A stretch of 8,011 nucleotides of DNA from HGM04593 sp964423665 (GCA_964423665.1 CAYRFX010000087.1:1-8011); one strand, 5' to 3'; shown: positions 1 through 7,602, counted from the first letter of the stretch. Made by a program: numbers and translations. The notes: generated by a model not told the origin, from the sequence alone.

Positions 1-2
1 CC

Positions 3-3000
3 GGCAGCGAAAATGCCGTTGCACACGCACAGCAAATAGCTTGGGAGTGCCTCGACAACACTATCAAAGCAGCCGATGCACTTGGCGGTGTTTCAGCCGG
101 CATCATCACAGAAGAGGATTACAACCTCTTGAAGGACCGCTTTTCAAAGATGGATAAGGGACTTGCAACAGAGGAGTACGACGGCAGCTGGGGTGACACC
201 TATAACGGCGTTGCAACAGGCAGCCCTATTTTGCGCGAGTGGAAATATACAAGTACATTTGAGACAGATAAAAATATTGAGAGAGCCCACCGCCACATGT
301 CGCACCTCATGGCACTCTACCCCTTTGGTCAATTGACCCCTGCAAGCGAATTCTTTGAGCCCGCTATCAACTCAATGAAGTTGCGTGGTGACGAATCTAC
401 CGGCTGGTCAATGGGCTGGAAGATCAACCTGTGGGCACGCGCCCTCATGGGCGACCGCTCACACGCAATCTTGCGCAAGGCATTGAAGCACTCAACATCA
501 TACGGCACCAACCAAGCAGCCGGTGGTATCTACTACAACCTCTTCGACTCGCACGCACCCTTCCAGATCGATGGTAACTTTGGTGCGACATCGGGTATCA
601 ACGAGATGCTGTTGCAGAGCCACACCGATGTTATCGACATTCTCCCCGCCCTCCCCACCGAGTGGAGCAAGGGACATATCAAAGGACTTAAAGCCGTGGG
701 AGATTTTACCGTGAGCATTAAGTGGGAAGGCAATCAAGCACGCCTTGTAACAATCACCAACAACCAAGGACAGCCCTGCTATGTAAAATGCACAGGCCTG
801 GAGAGTGCTACCGTTACAGTAAACGGTGTTGCCACCGCCCTTGGCGAAGCAAAAACAGTGAACGGCCTTGAATGCTACCAAATAGCATCGGCAGCAAGCG
901 ACGAGATTGTTATAGACCTATCAAATGCCACACAGGCAGACAAAAGTGCTCTTGAGGCTCTTATTGAAGATACCAAGGAGCTGATAAACGACTGCAACGA
1001 CTACTATGCAACAGAGGCTGCGCTCACAACTACCGCGGGCAGCGACTTCTACGTTACAACCAATGCACAGGAGGATTTAGAGGGTCCCATTGCCAACCTT
1101 GTCGATGGCAATGTAGAAAACCATTTCCATTCGGAATACACTACAGACAAAGGTGAAAACCACTATATCAACATCGATTTGGGAAGCTCAAATGCCACAT
1201 CGTCGTTCAGATTCAAATATGCAACACGTAAGGCAGAAACAAACTTCCCCAAGACTATTGTTATCTCAGGTAGCACCGATGGTAGCACTTTCACCGACTT
1301 TGCAACAGTTACCGACCTTCCCGTGGGCAATTCAAACGAAACAAAGTATTACATATCGGGTATCATTGAATGTGGAACAGCATACACCCAGTTGCGTTTC
1401 ACGGTAACAGCCAATAACTCGGGCAACACCGAAGCCGGTGGACACCCCTTCTTCCACATGGCAGAATTTGACCTTATGCCACGCACCGAAGAACCGGTAA
1501 ACAACTACCCCGATGCCGTAAACGTTCCCACAGCTGTAGCCGGTGCCACCACAGCAGTTGAAACAGCAACAACAGCACTTGCAACCACACAAACCGCAAG
1601 CGAGTATGAGGCATCACTGAAGGCACTGCAAACAGCGTATGACGAACTTGCAGCCGCCATTGCAAGCGGCAGCCTGCCTGTGCTCTTGACAAGCGACATC
1701 AACAATCCTATTGTATATAAGATTGGCAGCAAGCGCGGCGACACCAAAGTACTTCAATACGACCTCGCATCGAAAATGGTTGCCGTTGCCGACTACAGCG
1801 AAGGCAGTAACTTCCAAGGCTGGTACTTCACCAAGGGCGACACCGACGGACAGGTATTCATTCACCCCTACCTTGCAGGTGGCGATGTACTCAGTGCAAG
1901 CAGCACAAGCAACGCCACTGCAGCAGTGTGGGCGGCAGCCAAAGGCAGCGAAACACACGAAGAGTGGCAGATAACAGTTGTCAGCAGCACCAACGGCACA
2001 TACAACATCAAAGCAGATGATAGCAGCAACTACTTCAGCAACTACAACGGAATAACCTACAAGATGGGATTCTGGAGCGAAAGCCCAAGCACAGACGGTG
2101 GCTCGCTCTTCACATTCACGCGCATAGATATTGAAGGCGACATCTGGTATAACACACTTAATGCCTACACAACAACATTGTGCACAAGAGAAAATTATCC
2201 CGCAGGCGACGCTGTTGGCTGCTACACCAATGCCAAGGAATACAACACTGCAAGAAACACGGCATTAACCATTCTTGGCGATGACTATTCAACAGAAAAC
2301 GACTGCAAGGTTGCATACTTTGCACTGCGCACAGCCTATGAGAAGGGCATAAACTTTATTCTCCCAAGGAATGGAGCATTATACCGCATCAAGAACTACA
2401 TATCGAAAGCTACAGAGGGCTACAAAGTGCACTATATTGCAAACAGTAATGCCACAATCACCTTCCCCACAAGTGCAAACGACAACACAACAATCTGGGT
2501 GTGCCAACAAGATGGCAACAACTATAAATTTGTAAGTGCTATGGGAACAATCGCGCTTGCGTGGAAATCCGGTGGAGAGAATGCCGCAGCATTTGCTATC
2601 TCAGAAGGAATTACCGAAGGATATGTTACAATGAAAAATAATGGTATAAGCCTCGCGCTCACAAATGAAGAGAACAATAATAACGGAGTAGCTTTCAATC
2701 AAAAGAGCAATGGCACCGCGCAAGAAGATACAAGGTCAACTGACTGGGCGTTTGAAGAGGTAGAAAACGCAAGCAGCATAACATACAGCAACAGGTTTGC
2801 CGACAAGAGCAATTATGCAACACTCTATCTCCCCTACGCAGTAACCGTGCCCGAAGGCATTACTGCATCTACCGTAACAGGCATAGATGGCAACAATGTG
2901 TTACAGATGGAAACGGTGGGTGATATTATTCCTGCACGCACCGCTGTTATCCTCAGCAGAGAAAGCAGCGAGGGAGAAACATATATACCTTTAACCTACA

Positions 3001-3440
3001 CAAGCGAGACAGGAACAGCAGGGGAAAATAATCTTTTAAGAGGTTGCATAACCACAACGTATGAAAGCGCAGCAAACAACAACATCTATATGCTGACAAA
3101 GAAAAACGGTATTGTTGCAATGCGTTGGATTTATGCAAACTATCAACTTGTTGATGGAGTTTATTCACTGATTGATAACACTGCAAGCGATGATGGTGGT
3201 TATGTAAAATGCCTTCCAAACAAAGCATTTTTACCCTTATCAAATAGCGTAAGCAGCTCTTCAAGCACATATTACTTCACTTTCAATGGAACAACCGGCA
3301 TAGATGAGGTGGAAAGTAAAAATGGCGAGATAGAAGCTATCTTCGACCTGCAAGGTCGCAAGATTGATGAGATAACCAGCCCGGGATTCTACATTGTGAA
3401 TGGTAAAAAAGTGTTTATAGGCAAAGAGGTGATGAAGTAA
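3..3440 (+). CDS. GH95-family alpha-L-fucosidase, multi-modular, 5′-truncated by the window edge
   Basis: The reading frame is open from the first full codon at position 3, so the start lies upstream; the TTG at 129 is internal. What remains is the C-terminal part of the (α/α)6 catalytic domain of GH95, a family of exo-acting fucosidases (often alpha-1,2) that remove fucose from host or plant glycans. Supporting motifs are HRHMSHLMALYPF (nt 288–326), GDESTGWSMGWK (nt 387–422) and APFQIDGNFG (nt 555–584). A β-rich end to the catalytic module follows, to about nt 915. Downstream come a discoidin/F5-8C-like binding domain (about nt 1017–1478), an Ala/Thr-rich FIVAR-like helical segment (about 1500–1673), a β-rich module (about 1680–2160), a second helical segment and β-rich module (about 2160–2780), and a common Bacteroidales C-terminal module containing YATLYLPYAVTVPEG. 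The protein ends in GIDEV…DLQGRK…GFYIVNGKK, resembling a secretion or sorting tail. No signal peptide can be seen because the N-terminus is missing. The family call is firm; linkage specificity is inferred. Confidence 0.88.
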   Translation, partial: GSENAVAHAQQIAWECLDNTIKAADALGGVSAGIITEEDYNLLKDRFSKMDKGLATEEYDGSWGDTYNGVATGSPILREWKYTSTFETDKNIERAHRHMSHLMALYPFGQLTPASEFFEPAINSMKLRGDESTGWSMGWKINLWARALMGDRSHAILRKALKHSTSYGTNQAAGGIYYNLFDSHAPFQIDGNFGATSGINEMLLQSHTDVIDILPALPTEWSKGHIKGLKAVGDFTVSIKWEGNQARLVTITNNQGQPCYVKCTGLESATVTVNGVATALGEAKTVNGLECYQIASAASDEIVIDLSNATQADKSALEALIEDTKELINDCNDYYATEAALTTTAGSDFYVTTNAQEDLEGPIANLVDGNVENHFHSEYTTDKGENHYINIDLGSSNATSSFRFKYATRKAETNFPKTIVISGSTDGSTFTDFATVTDLPVGNSNETKYYISGIIECGTAYTQLRFTVTANNSGNTEAGGHPFFHMAEFDLMPRTEEPVNNYPDAVNVPTAVAGATTAVETATTALATTQTASEYEASLKALQTAYDELAAAIASGSLPVLLTSDINNPIVYKIGSKRGDTKVLQYDLASKMVAVADYSEGSNFQGWYFTKGDTDGQVFIHPYLAGGDVLSASSTSNATAAVWAAAKGSETHEEWQITVVSSTNGTYNIKADDSSNYFSNYNGITYKMGFWSESPSTDGGSLFTFTRIDIEGDIWYNTLNAYTTTLCTRENYPAGDAVGCYTNAKEYNTARNTALTILGDDYSTENDCKVAYFALRTAYEKGINFILPRNGALYRIKNYISKATEGYKVHYIANSNATITFPTSANDNTTIWVCQQDGNNYKFVSAMGTIALAWKSGGENAAAFAISEGITEGYVTMKNNGISLALTNEENNNNGVAFNQKSNGTAQEDTRSTDWAFEEVENASSITYSNRFADKSNYATLYLPYAVTVPEGITASTVTGIDGNNVLQMETVGDIIPARTAVILSRESSEGETYIPLTYTSETGTAGENNLLRGCITTTYESAANNNIYMLTKKNGIVAMRWIYANYQLVDGVYSLIDNTASDDGGYVKCLPNKAFLPLSNSVSSSSSTYYFTFNGTTGIDEVESKNGEIEAIFDLQGRKIDEITSPGFYIVNGKKVFIGKEVMK

Positions 3441-3473
3441 TTGACACTATGATGGGATATAAAAAAGTGTCAA
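3441..3473 (+). repeat. inverted repeat directly after the fucosidase stop codon
   Basis: TTGACACT (3441–3448) and AGTGTCAA (3466–3473) are perfect 8-bp inverted arms around a 17-nt A-rich spacer, starting at the base after the TAA stop. There is no clean U-tract after it, so alone it is a poor terminator. It may protect the mRNA 3′ end or act together with the hairpin that follows. Confidence 0.5.
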
Positions 3474-3478
3474 ATTCC

Positions 3479-3515
3479 ATTAGGGCTCTACAAATTTGTG
3501 GAGCCCTAATTTTCT
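3479..3515 (+). terminator. Rho-independent terminator of the fucosidase gene
   Basis: ATTAGGGCTC (3479–3488) pairs perfectly with GAGCCCTAAT (3501–3510). The inner bases 3489–3500 extend the stem through one T·G pair and further A/T pairs. The stem is followed by TTTTCT (3510–3515). It separates the fucosidase from the restriction-modification operon. Confidence 0.85.
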
Positions 3516-3573
3516 ATAATAACAAAGTATTACAAATACATTATTTTTGAGTTATCAAATAAAACTTCTGGTC

Positions 3574-3608
3574 TTTTTATTAATATTTGGCTTAAAACGG
3601 TATCTTTG
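3574..3608 (+). promoter_or_regulatory. Bacteroidetes-type promoter for the restriction-modification operon
   Basis: TATCTTTG at 3601–3608 exactly matches the Bacteroidetes −7 consensus TAnnTTTG. A T-rich stretch at 3574–3578, about 22 nt upstream, is an imperfect match to the −33 TTTG element; the TTTG at 3586–3589 is too close. Transcription would start near 3613–3616, leaving a leader of about 25 nt before the ATG at 3639. The leader is A-rich and lacks a strong Shine-Dalgarno sequence, which is usual for this phylum. Confidence 0.6.
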
Positions 3609-3638
3609 CAAAGAGAAATATTTTAATAAAGAAATTGT

Positions 3639-4487
3639 ATGAGCAACATTCTAAATGCGATAAAATCAATTATAGAAAACTCTTCAATAAGAGTAACAGA
3701 ATCCTTGCAAGCAACCTCCCATAATAGAGCGAACCAGATGGGTGATGCACTCGAGGACTATGTAAAAAATGCCTTTGCAAATTGTTTGGGCATGGATGAG
3801 AAATCCGTGAAACAGGCGCGCAAACATACCTTTTCTTATTTAGGCAACAAAACAAATCCTCCCGATGCAATGCTAAAGGAGAGTGATGCAATTGAAATCA
3901 AGAAAATAGAAACTATTGGTATCTCACAACTACAATTAAATAGTAGCTATCCCAAAAACAAGTTACACGCCAATAACCCAAAAATCTGCAAAGCCTGCCG
4001 TAACTGCGAAATATGGGAGGAAAAAGATATGCTCTATGTAGTAGGACAAGTAGATAAAAAAGAATTGCAAAACATCTTCTTTGTTTATGGAGATTTGTAT
4101 TGTGATTCTCATGAGGTTTATGAGAATATTGAAAATGTCATTAAAGAGGGGCTTGAATCGCTTGAAGATGTAGAACTTGTAACAACCAATGAACTTGGTA
4201 GAATAAACAAAGTAGACCATCTTGGAATTTCAGACCTTAGAGTGCGCGGGATGTGGTTGATAAAATCTCCATTTCAACATTTTGATTATTTGATTAATCA
4301 TACTGCCGGTCACACATTCAAATTAATAGCTCTAATTCCGGAATATAAGTACAACAGTTTTACGAATGTTGATGAGTTTGAGAAATTCTGTAAAGAAAAA
4401 GGGGTGTCAATATCTGATGAAGAAATTGAGGATCCTAAAAACCCTGCTAATCTCATAAGTTCAAAACTTATAACATATTATTACTGA
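3639..4487 (+). CDS. NgoPII-family type II restriction endonuclease (predicted GGCC)
   Basis: This 282-residue cytoplasmic enzyme is predicted to cut unmethylated GGCC. It resembles the NgoPII restriction endonuclease family as I remember it: the N-terminal NRANQMGDALEDYVK block, the LNSSYPKNKL block (100–109), the ELGRINKVDHLGISDLRVRGMW block (185–206) and a closing LIALIPEYKY block (229–238). A PD-(D/E)xK nuclease core is visible as P75-D76 and E86-I-K88, at the usual short spacing. C117, C120 and C123 form an evenly spaced cluster of unknown role. The ATG at 3639 is the first start after the promoter. The stop overlaps the next gene's ATG by one base (TGATG at 4485–4489), implying coupled translation with the methyltransferase. 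The family call rests on motif recognition. The specificity is supported independently by the partner methyltransferase, which resembles M.HaeIII. Confidence 0.85.
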   Translation: MSNILNAIKSIIENSSIRVTESLQATSHNRANQMGDALEDYVKNAFANCLGMDEKSVKQARKHTFSYLGNKTNPPDAMLKESDAIEIKKIETIGISQLQLNSSYPKNKLHANNPKICKACRNCEIWEEKDMLYVVGQVDKKELQNIFFVYGDLYCDSHEVYENIENVIKEGLESLEDVELVTTNELGRINKVDHLGISDLRVRGMWLIKSPFQHFDYLINHTAGHTFKLIALIPEYKYNSFTNVDEFEKFCKEKGVSISDEEIEDPKNPANLISSKLITYYY

Positions 4488-5497
4488 TGAAACTTATTAG
4501 TCTTTTTTCTGGAGCCGGAGGTCTTGACAAAGGTTTCCATAATGCAGGTTTCCGCACTATTGTTGCAAACGAGTTTGACCGAAAGATTAGCCCGACATTC
4601 AAGATAAATTTTCCTGATGCCCATTTAATAGAAGGGGATATTCGTGATGTTAAAGAAAGCGAATTCCCAAGAAATATCACAGGAATAATCGGCGGTCCTC
4701 CATGCCAATCATGGAGTGAAGCCGGCAGCCTCAAAGGCATCAAAGATAGTCGTGGACAACTTTTCTATGAATATATTAGAATATTAAAAGCAGTACAGCC
4801 ATTATTCTTTGTTGCGGAAAATGTATCGGGAATGCTGGCAAAACGACACTCCGAAGCCGTACATGGATTTATGCAACTATTTGACGAAGCAGGATATGAT
4901 GTTAATCTTAAGATGCTAAATGCTAATGACTATGATGTTCCGGAGGATAGAGACCGCGTGTTTTACATAGGCTTTCGCAAAGACCTGAATATCCTTGATT
5001 TTGAATATCCTATCCCTTGCGAGCACAAGCCTACATTAAGAGAATGTATTTGGGACTTAAGAAACAACGCTATTCCTGCATTAGAGCATAACAAAACAAA
5101 TGGAGTAAAATGCATAGTTCCGAATCATGAATACTTTATCGGTACATATTCACCCATCTTCATGTCTCGTAATCGTGTGAGAACTTGGGACGAACCGGGT
5201 TTTACCGTTCAAGCAAGCGGACGTCAATGCCAATTGCATCCCCAGGCTCCTAAAATGATTAAAGTTGAAAAGAACAAGCAAATCTTTGTCCCTGGTCAGG
5301 AACATCTGTACAGAAGAATGTCGGTTCGCGAAGTTGCAAGAGTTCAAACATTTCCTGATGAGCATCTATTTTTATATACTGATGTAAATATGGGTTATAA
5401 GATGATTGGCAACGCAGTTCCTGTAAATCTTGCATATCATGTAGCCATGAGTATTCGTGCAGCACTGGACAAGCATGGTATAAACTACCAAGATTAA
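4487..5497 (+). CDS. DNA (cytosine-5) methyltransferase, M.HaeIII-like (predicted GGCC)
   Basis: This 336-residue enzyme transfers a methyl group from S-adenosylmethionine to C5 of cytosine, protecting host GGCC sites from the endonuclease encoded just upstream. All the main C5-methyltransferase motifs are present in order: I (FSGAGG, 7–12), IV with catalytic C73 in GGPPCQSW, VI (E111-N-V), VIII (EDRDR, 153–157), IX (REVARVQTFPD, 281–291) and X (GNAVP, 308–312). The target-recognition segment at 225–257, with SRNRVRTWDEPGFTVQ followed by ASGRQCQLHPQAPKM, is nearly the same as I recall in M.HaeIII, and the length is also close (about 330). This makes GGCC the best-supported target. Its ATG overlaps the endonuclease stop by one base, and the next methyltransferase starts two bases after its stop. 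It looks intact. Confidence 0.95.
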   Translation: MKLISLFSGAGGLDKGFHNAGFRTIVANEFDRKISPTFKINFPDAHLIEGDIRDVKESEFPRNITGIIGGPPCQSWSEAGSLKGIKDSRGQLFYEYIRILKAVQPLFFVAENVSGMLAKRHSEAVHGFMQLFDEAGYDVNLKMLNANDYDVPEDRDRVFYIGFRKDLNILDFEYPIPCEHKPTLRECIWDLRNNAIPALEHNKTNGVKCIVPNHEYFIGTYSPIFMSRNRVRTWDEPGFTVQASGRQCQLHPQAPKMIKVEKNKQIFVPGQEHLYRRMSVREVARVQTFPDEHLFLYTDVNMGYKMIGNAVPVNLAYHVAMSIRAALDKHGINYQD

Positions 5498-5499
5498 AA

Positions 5500-6579
5500 A
5501 TGAACATTGTTTCACTCTTTGCTGGTTGTGGAGGTTTTGAATTGGGCTTTAAGAAAGCCGGATTTAATATTGTGTGGGCAAATGAATTTGACAAAGCAAT
5601 ACACGACACTTATAGATTCAACCACCCAAGCACCATATTAAACACAGCAGATATAAGAACACTTACCGGTAATGATATACCAGATTGTGATGGTATTATT
5701 GGGGGACCACCATGTCAAGCATGGAGTGAAGGTGGCAAAGGGTTAGGAATAGAAGAGCCGCGTGGGCAGCTTTTCTTAGAGTTTATTCGTATCGTCAAAG
5801 ATAAAAAGCCAAAGTTCTTTGTTATCGAAAATGTGAAGGGTATCCTTGACGAAAAACACAAAGAATCGTTAAACGGCTTTATAATTACTTTGCGCAATGC
5901 AGGTTACAACGTTACATTCGAACTTCTAAATGCTGCAGACTACAAGATACCGCAAGACAGATTCCGTGTATTCTTTATTGGTATTAGAAACGACCTGCCT
6001 AATAAATTTGAATTCCCAAACGCTCTTAATACAGGACCTATCACTCTAAGGCAAGCAATAAGTGATATTACAGAGACACCAAGATTCTATGCAAATGAAT
6101 TAGTAAAAGGTGAACACCCTTATAGAATGAACCACGACACATATACCGGAGCATATGATGCAAAATATATGGCTCGAAATCGGGTTCGAAACTGGAATGA
6201 ACCTTCATTCACTATACAAGCACAAGCCAGAAATATTCCACAACACCACCAGGCTCCTAAGATGAAGTACATTTCTTCATCACAAAGGGCATTCGCTATG
6301 GGATATGAGCACTTATATCGCAGGCTAAGTGTTAGAGAGTGCGCCAGGATACAAACATTTCCCGATAATTTCAGGTTTCTATACAAGAATGTGAAAGATG
6401 GCTATAAGATGGTTGGGAATGCCGTTCCGCCCCGCCTTGCATGGTATATTGCCATACAAATAAAAAGAGCGTTTGCAAAGTTAATGCCAATCTTAGAAGA
6501 AGAGAAAAAGAAATTGTACAAACAATCAAGCAAACCCCAATTATTAGAATTACAGAACGATATCCAAGGCATATTATAA
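5500..6579 (+). CDS. second DNA (cytosine-5) methyltransferase, target unknown
   Basis: This 359-residue C5-cytosine methyltransferase is clearly related to the preceding one. Motif I is FAGCGG (7–12), the catalytic cysteine is C72 in GGPPCQAW, and E110-N-V, QDRFR (152–156), RECARIQTFPD (279–289) and GNAVP (306–310) are all present, so it should be active. The recognition region keeps the scaffold MARNRVRNWNEPSFTIQ (224–240), but the segment after it reads AQARNIPQHHQAPKM instead of ASGRQCQLHPQAPKM, so a different target is likely. It also has a charged tail of about 30 residues beyond the usual end of a HaeIII-type enzyme. It begins two bases after the upstream stop, in the same operon. It may be the survivor of a second restriction-modification system, with the broken ORF overlapping its 3′ end as the former partner, or a modifier of a related or asymmetric site. 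The target cannot be read from the sequence. Confidence 0.93.
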   Translation: MNIVSLFAGCGGFELGFKKAGFNIVWANEFDKAIHDTYRFNHPSTILNTADIRTLTGNDIPDCDGIIGGPPCQAWSEGGKGLGIEEPRGQLFLEFIRIVKDKKPKFFVIENVKGILDEKHKESLNGFIITLRNAGYNVTFELLNAADYKIPQDRFRVFFIGIRNDLPNKFEFPNALNTGPITLRQAISDITETPRFYANELVKGEHPYRMNHDTYTGAYDAKYMARNRVRNWNEPSFTIQAQARNIPQHHQAPKMKYISSSQRAFAMGYEHLYRRLSVRECARIQTFPDNFRFLYKNVKDGYKMVGNAVPPRLAWYIAIQIKRAFAKLMPILEEEKKKLYKQSSKPQLLELQNDIQGIL

Positions 6580-6995
6580 ACAATATTAATCTTTCTGCAA
6601 AAGAGTTTCCAGCATTAGGTTTAGACAAACGAGTGCTAATAGGTCTTGTTAAGTCTGATAATGTAATGAATTATATAGACCGCTCTGCAAAAATATATTA
6701 TACAGGAAAGAAGTTCCCCAGCACCATAGATCTAAATAATTTGTATTACTTCATACCATATATTAAAGGCAAGGGAATTCGCGATATATATATTATTAGA
6801 ATGATGAGAGTAGGTACAAAACAGGAGGTTCACCCAGAATGTATTGACAATAAATTAAGACTTATATTTTAAATAGAATACTTTAGACAACTATTTGACA
6901 ATTATAAACCAATACACCTAAATATTTGGAGAACATTTACAGATATAACTATAGAATCCCTTCTAAAAATTAACGATAATGAAGGAGAGGTATAA
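6441..6995 (+). pseudogene. broken ORF after the second methyltransferase, possible decayed restriction endonuclease
   Basis: An ORF of 143 codons (6441–6872) runs in the −1 frame relative to the second methyltransferase. Its nominal ATG lies deep inside that gene, so roughly its first 45 codons are also methyltransferase coding sequence. The only later in-frame starts are GTG at 6633 and ATG at 6666, both within sequence that already looks coding. From about LSAKEFPALG onward it is protein-like, with an aromatic, conserved-looking core: YYTGKKFPS (86–94) and LYYFIPYIKGKGIRD (101–115). It ends at TAA 6870–6872, but the same frame continues for 40 more convincing codons (for example FDNYKPIHLNIWRTFTD) to TAA 6993–6995. 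The stop is one substitution from GAA (Glu). I read this as a 5′-truncated gene with a nonsense mutation, plausibly the endonuclease that matched the second methyltransferase. No nuclease motif can be assigned, so the function is inferred from position only. Confidence 0.6.
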
Positions 6996-7005
6996 ACCCT
7001 ATCAT

Positions 7006-7053
7006 ACCAAAAAACATGACGCAACCATGAATGGGTTGCGTCATGTTTTTGGT
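7006..7053. terminator. strong bidirectional terminator between convergent units
   Basis: CATGACGCAACC (7015–7026) pairs perfectly with GGTTGCGTCATG (7034–7045) around a 7-nt loop. Flanking A6 and T5 runs and ACC/GGT ends extend the stem. On the plus strand the T-run at 7046–7050 ends the restriction-modification operon. On the minus strand the complement of the A-run at 7009–7014 gives a U-tract 3′ of the Spy-like gene. Confidence 0.88.
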
Positions 7054-7065
7054 AATTTTTCCACC

Positions 7066-7602
7066 TTATTTTACAGGAGCCGCGGGAGCCTGGGCTGTTT
7101 TAGGGCATAGGGGAGCCGCCTTATCGCAGCACTTTGCATCTCTGCCACAATGGGGCGCCTTCTTGCCACCATGCATTTTGCCTTTGAATGCTCGTTTGCT
7201 CCCTTTTTCAAATGCGGCTTTCTTGTCACCCTTGCCAAACACCACTTGCAACTGGCGACCGGAGAGCACCGAGGAGAGTTTCTTGAAATATTTTTTCTCC
7301 ACATCAAGAGATTTTTGCTGTGCATCGAGGCATTTTTCCATATTCTCCTTTATCTGTGCATCAGTGGGATTCTTCTCTCTCTTGCAGGTGGGACGAACTG
7401 CTATTTTTGCCTGCAAATACTCTTTGTATATGGGAGCAAATTTTGCAGCTGTTGCATCGTCAAGCATCAGTTTCTTCTGCATCATGCCGACACGTTTCTC
7501 TATTTTCTGTTCGGGGGTGAGCGACTGTTTCTTATCCTGTGCATAAGTTGCACTGCCAATCATTGCCACAAAGGCAAGAATCATCAAAAATTTTGTTTTC
7601 AT
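7066..7602 (-). CDS. exported Spy/CpxP-like protein with Cys-rich C-terminus
   Basis: A 178-residue protein with a clear signal peptide: positive n-region MKTK, hydrophobic core FLMILAFVAMIG, and probable cleavage after the A of ATYA (about residue 21). The mature part is mostly helical and highly charged. It starts with an LTPEQ motif (28–32) and continues with KRVGMMQKKLMLDDATAAKF, the helix-turn pattern of small periplasmic Spy/CpxP-type (LTxxQ) proteins, which bind unfolded proteins or sense envelope stress. The C-terminal 45 residues are Lys/Gly-rich with a cluster C152, C158, C159, C166 plus H144 and H151, then an Ala/Pro tail. That cluster could bind a metal or form disulfides and is not part of the usual Spy fold. 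The gene stands alone, with terminators on both sides. The start ATG is the only one giving a signal peptide. The family call is moderate because these proteins are divergent. Confidence 0.72.
   Translation of the reverse strand: MKTKFLMILAFVAMIGSATYAQDKKQSLTPEQKIEKRVGMMQKKLMLDDATAAKFAPIYKEYLQAKIAVRPTCKREKNPTDAQIKENMEKCLDAQQKSLDVEKKYFKKLSSVLSGRQLQVVFGKGDKKAAFEKGSKRAFKGKMHGGKKAPHCGRDAKCCDKAAPLCPKTAQAPAAPVK

Noticed and set aside
498..881. Minus-strand ORFs inside the fucosidase, including those at 1332–1958
   Set aside because: They are Cys/Val/Ala-rich translations antisense to a long, well-supported coding frame, with no start context or domain signal.
1500..1673. The Ala/Thr-rich stretch as a DNA repeat array
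   Set aside because: The GCA/ACA-rich codons encode a helical linker segment; no regular repeat unit is present at the DNA level.
2953..3270. Minus-strand 105-codon ORF near the fucosidase 3′ end
   Set aside because: It is antisense to the conserved C-terminal module, with a Leu/Cys/Arg-rich composition typical of a shadow frame.
129..3440. A separate 1103-residue gene starting at TTG 129
   Set aside because: The same frame is open to the window edge and the upstream 42 codons (for example AADALGGVSAG) read as normal GH95 sequence, so TTG 129 is internal.
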